The notes under the pieces are model-generated. The model saw nothing but the letters and a program-made list of their open reading frames with translations. It ran no database searches and was not told where the DNA came from. Positions 58,046-64,000 of a stretch of DNA of 64,000 nucleotides are shown here, piece by piece. Source of the stretch: Paraburkholderia sp. PGU19 (GTDB lineage Bacteria; Pseudomonadota; Gammaproteobacteria; Burkholderiales; Burkholderiaceae); NCBI RefSeq assembly GCF_013426915.1, contig NZ_AP023179.1, positions 682,001 through 746,000 of the forward strand, written 5' to 3'. A program made the position numbers and the translations under genes. How positions within the stretch are numbered: position 1 is the first letter of the stretch; each line of letters begins with the position of its first letter.

Positions 58046-59366
58046 AATCACGGCAACTATGTGATCAGTCTCGCGAACGTCACGCGCTGGCTGGGCCAGC
58101 AGGCCGAAGCGGCGGGCGTCGAGATTTTTCCGGGTTTCTCTGCCGCTGAAGTGCCGTACAACGAAGATGGCTCGGTCAAAGGCGTCGCGACGTGCAATCT
58201 CGGCATCGGCAAGGACGGCGAGCCGACCGAAAACTTCCAGCTCGGCATGGAACTGCACGCGAAATACACGCTGTTCTGCGAAGGCGCGCGTGGGCATCTC
58301 GGACGCCAACTGTCGGACAAATTCAAGCTGCGCGACGGCGCCGATCCGCAGGTCTACGGCATCGGCATCAAGGAACTGTGGGAAATCGATCCGGCGAAGC
58401 ACGAGCCCGGACTCGTGATCCACACTGCCGGCTGGCCGCTCGATACGCAGACTTACGGCGGCTCGTTCCTCTATCACATCGACAATAACCAGGTGATGGT
58501 GGGCTTTGTCGTCGGCCTGGGTTATTCGAATCCGTATCTGTCGCCGTTCGAAGAGTTCCAGCGCTACAAGACGCATCCGTCGATTCGCGCGTTCCTTGAA
58601 GGTGGCAAGCGTGTGTCATATGGCGCTCGCGCAATTACGGCGGGCGGCCTGCTGTCACTGCCGAAGCTCGCTTTCCCAGGCGGCGCCCTCGTGGGCGACG
58701 ATGCAGGCTTCCTGAACGCGTCGCGGATCAAGGGTTCGCACGCGGCAATCAAGACAGGCATGCTCGCCGCCGACGCTGCCTTTGACGCCGTACAAGCCGG
58801 TCGTCACAACGACGAACTGGTTGCGTATCCGGAGTCGTTCAAGACTTCATGGCTGCACACGGAGTTGCATAAGGCACGCAACTTCAAGCAGTGGATGAGC
58901 AAGGGCCTATCTCGGCACGTTGATGGTCGGCATCGAACAGAAGCTGCTGGGCGGCAACGTGCCATGGACGCTGCATCACCAGCACTGGGATCACGAGATG
59001 CTGAAACCGGCCTCGCAGTGCACGCCGATCGAGTATCCCAAGCCTGACGGCAAGCTGACGTTCGACCGCCTCTCGTCGGTGTTCATCTCGAACACGAATC
59101 ACGAAGAGAATCAGCCGACGCATCTGACGCTCAAAGACGCAAGCATTCCCATCAAGCTGAATCTGCAAACCTACGCGGGTCCTGAAGCGCGCTTCTGCCC
59201 GGCGGGCGTTTACGAGTTCATCAAAACCGGAGAAGGCGAAGACCGCCTGCAGATCAATGCGCAGAACTGCTTGCACTGCAAAACCTGCGATATCAAGGAC
59301 CCGACGCAGAACATCGTGTGGGTGACGCCCGAGGGTGGCGGCGGTCCGAATTATCCGAACTTGTGA
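58046..59366 (+). pseudogene. Electron-transfer flavoprotein-ubiquinone oxidoreductase, 5'-truncated and frameshifted
   Basis: Homology starts abruptly at [19 protein letters not shown], about 110 residues into a normal ~555-residue ETF-QO, so the FAD P-loop is missing. It continues in one frame to MSKGL (58906). There a two-base loss at 58907-58910 shifts the frame, and the rest ([15 protein letters not shown] to the end) follows in another frame. The C-terminal 4Fe-4S cysteines are intact ([23 protein letters not shown]). The high codon bias is still present, suggesting recent decay. A terminator follows. Confidence 0.88.
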
Positions 59367-59390
59367 AGCGCGCTGCGTGGTCCGCAAAGC

Positions 59391-59418
59391 AAAACGCCGC
59401 TCGAACGAGCGGCGTTTT
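59391..59418. terminator. Bidirectional terminator after the ETF-QO remnant
   Basis: AAAACGCCGCTC-GAAC-GAGCGGCGTTTT, a perfect 12-bp stem between the + strand remnant and the - strand NYN gene. Confidence 0.92.
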
Positions 59419-59433
59419 CACCTAAAGCCTCAT

Positions 59434-60747
59434 TCACTCCGCGTCGTTGGCCGACTCGGTCTTGCGCGGACGGCGGCTGCGCGCCGTCGATTTGCGCGAG
59501 GGCTTCTTCTTCGCAGCGGGCGCTTCCGTTGCGGGATGTTCCGCTTCGAGCACAGGCGCGTGAGCCTCCGATACCGCGACGGGTTCCGCCACATGCTGCG
59601 TTTCCGCAGCCAGCGACGAATCCGTTTCGCCTTCAGCCGCTTCGACGCGTTCAGTCTTCTTCGCTCTCTTTGCAGCGGGCTTGCGGGTGCCGCGTCCCTT
59701 GCGGCGCGGCTCGCTCTTGCCGTTGTCGGCGTGACCGGTCGATACAGCATGCGCCGCAACCTCGACTGCTTCATCAACGGGCACATCTGCTTCGACATCG
59801 GCTGTGACAGTCGCTTCTTCCAGATCCACGATCTCGGCGGCGGCAGGCATCGCTGCCCATTCATCGCCTGTCTCGCGCGGGCTCGCGACTTCGACCGACG
59901 CAGCCGCACCGGACGACCCGCTGCGATATACGAACGTGCCCGACTTCTCGTCGCGGCCCACTTCGAGCAGCCCGCGCGACTGCGCTTCTTCGAGCAGATT
60001 GCCGAATGCGCGGAAACCGTAGTACGTCTCGTTGAAATCGGGCTTGCGGCGCTTGATCGCGTTCTTCAGCACCGACGCCCAGATTTTGCCGCTATCGCCA
60101 CGCTCCGACGCGAGTGCATCGAAAGTCTGCACGGCCAGTTCGACCGCTTTCGTCTTGCGCGTTTCCAGGTCTTCCTTTCGCTTCTCGCCGTCGGATGCGC
60201 GTTTCGTGGCCTGTTGCGCTGCCTGCTGCGCGGCTTTCGCGCTGTCGCGTTTCGCAGCGGCGCGCTGGTTCTCGCGCACCAGATCGTCGTAGAAAATGAA
60301 TTCGTCGCAATTGGCCGTCAGCAGATCCGACGTCGAGCGTTGCACGCCGACGCCGATCACCTGTTTCGCGTTTTCACGCAGCTTCGACACGAGCGGCGAA
60401 AAATCCGAATCGCCGCTGATGATGACGAACGTATTGACGTGCGACTTCGTATAGCAGAGGTCGAGTGCATCGACGACGAGGCGAATGTCTGCGGAATTCT
60501 TGCCTGATTGCCGCACATGCGGAATTTCGATCAGCTCGAAGTTCGCTTCGTGCATTGCGGCCTTGAAGCCCTTGTAGCGGTCCCAGTCGCAGTACGCCTT
60601 CTTCACGACGATGCTGCCTTTGAGCAGCAGCCGTTCGAGCACGAGCTTGATGTCGAATTTTTCGTATTTCGCGTCGCGCACGCCGAGCGCGACATTTTCG
60701 AAATCACAGAACAGCGCCATGCTGACGGTATCCTGGGATGACGCCAT
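59434..60747 (-). CDS. NYN-domain protein with OST-HTH/LOTUS-like domain and basic tail
   Basis: A 437-residue protein. Residues ~8-160 are a NYN (PIN-like, LabA/DUF88) domain with the acidic residues of ALFCDFENVALG, KNSADIRLVVDALDL and FVIISGDSDFSPLV. A helical, Ala/Lys-rich segment (~165-205) follows, then an OST-HTH-like domain (~210-280; LKNAIKRRKPDFNETYYGF). The last ~150 residues are low-complexity: acidic first, then Lys/Arg/Ala-rich. Such proteins are thought to be RNA-binding nucleases. The start is ATG 60747, with GGAG upstream. Confidence 0.88.
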   Translation of the reverse strand: MASSQDTVSMALFCDFENVALGVRDAKYEKFDIKLVLERLLLKGSIVVKKAYCDWDRYKGFKAAMHEANFELIEIPHVRQSGKNSADIRLVVDALDLCYTKSHVNTFVIISGDSDFSPLVSKLRENAKQVIGVGVQRSTSDLLTANCDEFIFYDDLVRENQRAAAKRDSAKAAQQAAQQATKRASDGEKRKEDLETRKTKAVELAVQTFDALASERGDSGKIWASVLKNAIKRRKPDFNETYYGFRAFGNLLEEAQSRGLLEVGRDEKSGTFVYRSGSSGAAASVEVASPRETGDEWAAMPAAAEIVDLEEATVTADVEADVPVDEAVEVAAHAVSTGHADNGKSEPRRKGRGTRKPAAKRAKKTERVEAAEGETDSSLAAETQHVAEPVAVSEAHAPVLEAEHPATEAPAAKKKPSRKSTARSRRPRKTESANDAE

Positions 60748-60834
60748 ATGCTTCTCCAATGAAGTGCAGGCTCGATCGTCTCACACAACGCGGTATCGAT
60801 CGAGGTTTTGCATGACGATCGGCCTGCAACACGC

Positions 60835-61434
60835 TCACGCGCCGCCGAACGTCCCTGTTTCGGCAACGGCGCTGATGAATTCCTCTGTCGAGCGCACGAA
60901 GCCCATGCGCGGAAAGATATGGTCGATCGGAAAGGCATGCGTGTCGCCCGACAGGCCCGACATCGCATCTTCGATGAAGATCAGCTCATAGCCCTGGTCG
61001 AACGCCGCGCGCGCCGTCGACTCGACGCCGAAGTTCGTCGCAATGCCCGTCAGCGCGATAGTGCGGATGTGACGGCGTCGCAATTGCTGTTCCAGATCGG
61101 TGCCGTAAAACGCGCCCCACTGGCGCTTCGTCACGACGAGATCGCCGGCCTGCATATTGCACTCGGGCACGAGGTCCGATGCGTGCGGCGGCGGAGCGGG
61201 CGCATCGCGCGGACGCAGCGGCGCATCGGCGGGCAACGACAGCAGTTGCGCGACATCGACGCGTACGAACACGACCGTGCCGCCCGCCGCGCGCAATGCG
61301 TCGGCGGCGCGTACGGAACGCGCGACGACATCAGCGGCGGAATGCGGTGCCAGTTGCCGGCCGACATTGCTGTGCTGCAGATCGATCAGCACGATGGCCG
61401 TGCTGCGCGGATCGATGGAAAGCGCTTGCGCCAT
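60835..61434 (-). CDS. Isochorismatase-family protein, YecD-like, lacking the catalytic cysteine
   Basis: A 199-residue cysteine-hydrolase fold. The catalytic Asp (D18 in VLIDLQ) and Lys (K103 in VVTKRQWGAFYGTDL) are present with the cis-peptide block TGIATNFGVESTARAA. The nucleophile position, normally Cys, is Gly136. E. coli YecD has a Gly in the same place, to my memory. AGGTGA precedes the ATG. Divergent from a TetR regulator across 48 bp containing a palindrome, so probably controlled by it. Substrate unknown; it may not be a hydrolase. Confidence 0.88.
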   Translation of the reverse strand: MAQALSIDPRSTAIVLIDLQHSNVGRQLAPHSAADVVARSVRAADALRAAGGTVVFVRVDVAQLLSLPADAPLRPRDAPAPPPHASDLVPECNMQAGDLVVTKRQWGAFYGTDLEQQLRRRHIRTIALTGIATNFGVESTARAAFDQGYELIFIEDAMSGLSGDTHAFPIDHIFPRMGFVRSTEEFISAVAETGTFGGA

Positions 61435-61448
61435 ATGTCACCTATATG

Positions 61449-61462
61449 TGAGGATGTCCTCA
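61449..61462. promoter_or_regulatory. TetR-type operator candidate
   Basis: TGAGGA-TG-TCCTCA, a perfect 6-bp inverted repeat centred in the 48-bp gap between the divergent isochorismatase-like and TetR genes. Fits autoregulation with control of the neighbour. Confidence 0.6.
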
Positions 61463-61482
61463 TGTCATGATAAGCGATAAAC

Positions 61483-62094
61483 ATGAGTCTCGCCTCAGAT
61501 AATCCAAAAGTGCGGCGCATTCCCCAGCAGGAACGCGCGGCAAAGCGTGTCGATGCGCTGCTCGACGCCGCCGGCGACGTGATCGCGGAGCGCGGTTTCG
61601 ACGCCGCGACAATGACGGCGATCGCCGAACGCGCGGGCGCGTCGATTGGTGCCGTCTATCAATACTTTCCCAATAAGGATGCGCTCGTTTTCGCGCTGCG
61701 CACGCGCTACGGCGACGAAATGGACGCGCAATGGAGCGCGCTGGGCGAAGCAGCGCACGAATGGAGCGTTGATAAACTGGTCGAGCGCCTTTTCGCGCTG
61801 ATGATCGACTTCATCGCGGCGCGGCCCGCGTATCTGCCGCTGCTGTCGGTGACGCTGAATTTCCGGCGCGACGCGGCCGCGCGCAACCGCTTGCGCGGCC
61901 GGTTCGCCGAACTGTTTCAGCGCTACAGCCCGGCGTTATCGGACGACGAGGCGTTTCGCGTCGCCGAGGTCGCGTTGCAGGTCGTGAAAAGCCTGAATCC
62001 GCTGTACGCAGCCGCGAAACCGAAAGATCGCAAGGCGCTGGTCGACGAGTACAGGCTGGTCGTTTCGTCGTATCTCGCCGCGCGCCTGCGTTGA
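61483..62094 (+). CDS. TetR/AcrR-family transcriptional regulator
   Basis: A 203-residue repressor. N-terminal helix-turn-helix (~residues 20-65): RVDALLDAAGDVIAERGFDAATM, then AIAERAGASIGAVYQYFPNKDAL. The C-terminal ligand domain is variable and not diagnostic. Divergent to the isochorismatase-like gene, with a palindrome between. Confidence 0.92.
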   Translation: MSLASDNPKVRRIPQQERAAKRVDALLDAAGDVIAERGFDAATMTAIAERAGASIGAVYQYFPNKDALVFALRTRYGDEMDAQWSALGEAAHEWSVDKLVERLFALMIDFIAARPAYLPLLSVTLNFRRDAAARNRLRGRFAELFQRYSPALSDDEAFRVAEVALQVVKSLNPLYAAAKPKDRKALVDEYRLVVSSYLAARLR

Positions 62095-62110
62095 GCGCGA
62101 GAAGAAAACG

Positions 62111-62764
62111 CTACATCGCGCTGTGCGCCGCTTCGGTAATAGCGGGCACGCGCGTCGTCAACACGTCGTCGACGAGGCCGTAGGCTTTCGCCGCATCCGC
62201 TGACATGAAGTTGTCACGATCCGTGTCCTTCTCGATCTGCGCGATGCTCTGGCCCGTTCTTTCCGCGAGCACGCTGTTCAGGCGCTCGCGTAGATACAGC
62301 ACTTCCTTCGCTTGTATCTCGACGTCCGACGCCGTGCCCTGGCCGCCGCCCGAAGGCTGATGGATCATGATGCGCGCGTTCGGCAACGCAAAGCGCTTGC
62401 CGGGTGCGCCCGCCGCGAGCAGGAAGGTGCCCATGCTGGCCGCAAAGCCCGTGCAGAGCGTCGATACGTCAGGCTTGATGAACTGCATCGTGTCGAAGAT
62501 CGCGAGGCCGTCGTAGACCGAGCCGCCCGGCGAGTTGATGTAAAAAGAAATATCCTTGTCAGGGTTCTCCGATTCGAGAAACAGCAACTGCGCGACGATC
62601 AGGCTCGCCGACTGGTCGTTGACGGGGCCGACCAGAAACACGATCCGCTCGCGCAGCAGGCGCGAATAGATGTCGTAGGCGCGTTCGCCGCGGCCCGATT
62701 GCTCGATGACGGTCGGCACGAAATTGAAGCCGGACGCGGCCGGGTAAGTGAAATGTCGATGCAT
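62111..62764 (-). CDS. clpP: ATP-dependent Clp protease proteolytic subunit (stand-alone paralogue)
   Basis: A 217-residue serine peptidase. Catalytic Ser110 in [13 protein letters not shown], His135 in [10 protein letters not shown] and Asp184 in [10 protein letters not shown] are all present. The usual N-terminal region is replaced by [17 protein letters not shown] before [19 protein letters not shown]. It is not next to tig/clpX as the housekeeping ClpP gene usually is, so it is probably a second copy. I chose ATG 62764, where homology begins; the frame is open to 62866. Confidence 0.93.
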   Translation of the reverse strand: MHRHFTYPAASGFNFVPTVIEQSGRGERAYDIYSRLLRERIVFLVGPVNDQSASLIVAQLLFLESENPDKDISFYINSPGGSVYDGLAIFDTMQFIKPDVSTLCTGFAASMGTFLLAAGAPGKRFALPNARIMIHQPSGGGQGTASDVEIQAKEVLYLRERLNSVLAERTGQSIAQIEKDTDRDNFMSADAAKAYGLVDDVLTTRVPAITEAAHSAM

Positions 62765-62944
62765 GCGTTCCTCGCTGATTGACTGAAAGACCCGTGAAAG
62801 ACCGTGAAAGGCCCGCACGAGGCGGGTTTCAGTCGCATGACGCGAACACGCGGCACGGTGTGACAAAAGAATTTTTGCGTCGACGTGTCACATCGGGGGC
62901 GGCTGGCCCGTCAACCCGGAGACAACGCCACAGGAGCGGCTTGC

Positions 62945-63901
62945 ATGGAAATGAACGGAGAGAAGGCGGCGGATTTCGAGGCGATGCGCGCGAGGCTCTT
63001 CGCGCTCGCATACCGGATGCTCGGCAGCCGCGCGGAAGCGGAAGACATCGTGCAGGACGCGTGGCTCAAATGGCATGCCGCCGACGCGAGCGAACTGCGT
63101 TCGTCGGCCGCATGGCTCACGACGATTGCGACACACCTCGCGATCGACCGGCTGCGCCATCTGCAGATCGAGCGCGCGACGCGTTCGGGCGGCTGGATGC
63201 CGGAACCGTGGATCGAGAGCCTTGCGCCTTCGGCGGAAGACCTCGCGTTGCAGGCCGTGCAGATGTCGTATGGCGTGATGCTGCTGCTCGAACGGCTGAA
63301 GCCTGAAGAACGCGCGGCATTCGTGCTGCATGAGGCATTCGATTGCGACTACGCGGAGATCGCGAAGATTCTTGCGAAGACGCCCGCAAATTGCCGGCAG
63401 ATGGTGCATCGCGCGAGGGCGCGTTTGCAGCGCGAAGGCGTGCCGGCAAAGCGCGCCGATCCCGCTGCGCATGCGCGCATCGTCGAGCGTTTGCGGGCGG
63501 CGATGGAAGCGCAGGATCGCGCGGGGCTGGTGCGGCTCTTCTGCGAGGTGCCGAGCGTAATGAGCGACGCACCCGAAACGGTCGATGCCGTCGCGACGGC
63601 TGAACAGGCGGCGACCGCGCTGTCGATGCGCAGCCGTGGCGACCAGATGGAGACGGTGACGATGAACGGCATGCGCGCCGTAGCGTTGATGCGCGACGGC
63701 GAAATCGACGCGCTGCTTGACATTTCGATCGGCGAGGACGAGCGCATCGTCGCGTTGCGCATCGTGACGGGTGCGTTGCGGCTGGCGAGCGCAACGCGCG
63801 TGTTCGGGCGCGCGGCCGTCCTGCAACTTCTGCGGCCCGTCAGCAGTCAGGCCGCATCAATTACGATGCGCGGCCACTTCCCAGTTGATATCGACGCATA
63901 G
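62945..63901 (+). CDS. ECF sigma-70 factor with SnoaL-like C-terminal domain (SigJ/ECF41-like)
   Basis: A 318-residue protein. Sigma region 2 (~residues 10-80): FALAYRMLGSRAEAEDIVQDAWLKW; region 4 (~115-175): LLLERLKPEERAAFVLHEAFDCDY and AKTPANCRQMVHRARARLQ. The last ~120 residues form a SnoaL_2-like fold. In ECF41 proteins this C-terminal part controls sigma activity in place of an anti-sigma factor. No DGGGKV-type motif is obvious. The ATG at 62945 is chosen by homology. Its 3' end overlaps the convergent gene by 45 bp. Confidence 0.87.
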   Translation: MEMNGEKAADFEAMRARLFALAYRMLGSRAEAEDIVQDAWLKWHAADASELRSSAAWLTTIATHLAIDRLRHLQIERATRSGGWMPEPWIESLAPSAEDLALQAVQMSYGVMLLLERLKPEERAAFVLHEAFDCDYAEIAKILAKTPANCRQMVHRARARLQREGVPAKRADPAAHARIVERLRAAMEAQDRAGLVRLFCEVPSVMSDAPETVDAVATAEQAATALSMRSRGDQMETVTMNGMRAVALMRDGEIDALLDISIGEDERIVALRIVTGALRLASATRVFGRAAVLQLLRPVSSQAASITMRGHFPVDIDA

Positions 63902-64000
63902 CACCTGCATGCCGCGCGCGGTTTCCGCCGCGATCGACGCCGTCACGCAAAGGTGCGCCTCGTTGATCGACAGATAGGGCGGTGTCAGATGCACCTGGCC
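63857..64000 (-). CDS. Unidentified protein, C-terminal 47 residues (continues beyond window)
   Basis: An open - strand frame from the window edge to TGA at 63857 with typical codon bias. The visible part includes LTPPYLSINEAHLCVTAS and MQVLCVDINWE. This resembles the end of a PDC/cache sensor domain, but the piece is too short to be sure. It overlaps the 3' end of the sigma factor gene on the opposite strand by 45 bp. Confidence 0.55.
   Translation of the reverse strand, partial: GQVHLTPPYLSINEAHLCVTASIAAETARGMQVLCVDINWEVAAHRN

Noticed and set aside
57552..59366. A fused CaiB/ETF-QO protein
   Set aside because: The two parts are in different frames at the junction and each has a further frameshift.

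Overview
The window looks like a stretch of a main chromosome of a high-GC beta-proteobacterium of the Burkholderiaceae, most likely Paraburkholderia or Caballeronia. The grounds are the strong G/C third-position bias, the neighbourhood adk-kdsB-Trm112-lpxK ... xseA-sodB, the kynBUA operon with a divergent Lrp-type regulator, and the pairing of DUF3579 with argF and rpsT. The genus is inferred from gene content and order, not from a database search. No rRNA, tRNA, CRISPR array, prophage or transposase gene was recognised.

Region by region. (1) 1-12.4 kb is a polyol locus. A truncated sorbitol-dehydrogenase-like SDR, a sorbitol/mannitol-type ABC importer (binding protein, two permeases, ATPase) and a HAD phosphatase run on the + strand. 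D-arabinitol 4-dehydrogenase (dalD), xylulokinase (xylB) and a SorC-family regulator run on the - strand, and a TPR/glycosyltransferase-like gene lies between the two groups. (2) 12.9-21.0 kb is a second carbohydrate locus: an AraC regulator, a ribose-type ABC importer, a zinc alcohol dehydrogenase, an FGGY kinase and an L-xylulose-reductase-like SDR. It probably serves another pentitol or tetritol. (3) 21.8-25.3 kb holds tryptophan-to-anthranilate catabolism (kynA, kynU, kynB) and its probable regulator. (4) 25.4-46.8 kb is mixed housekeeping: msrA, cfa, pdxH, tcdA, a thioredoxin-TPR protein, pirin, an EamA exporter, a Tat-exported amidase, tsaE, queG, an alkyltransferase, xerD, an acyl-CoA ligase, ybaK, plsY, yajQ, murB, argF and rpsT. 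(5) 47.3-57.2 kb is envelope and nucleotide metabolism: murJ, SirB1, an SDR, adk, kdsB, Trm112, lpxK, xseA and sodB. (6) 57.5-59.4 kb is a scar in which the 5' part of a CaiB/BaiF-type gene is joined out of frame to the 3' part of an ETF-ubiquinone oxidoreductase gene; both parts also carry frameshifts. (7) 59.4-64.0 kb holds an NYN-domain protein, an isochorismatase-like protein with a divergent TetR regulator, a stand-alone second-type ClpP, an ECF sigma factor and the 3' end of another gene.

The most unusual feature is a family of three ~0.75-kb non-coding long inverted repeats (21012-21763, 34153-34913, 50679-51410). Each has two outer 34-nt hairpins, two inner 28-bp arms and a conserved asymmetric core. 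One copy differs from the other two by three substitutions in each inner arm, and these compensate one another so the pairing is kept. A second, smaller family is a 46-bp tandem hairpin repeated three times just before the polyol ABC ATPase gene; part of one unit lies upstream of the acyl-CoA ligase gene. Other points of interest are a palindrome sitting exactly in the 17-bp spacer of the dalD promoter, three genes whose -10 box lies almost at the start codon, and the absence of exbBD between lpxK and xseA, where a cluster of DnaA-box-like 9-mers is found instead.
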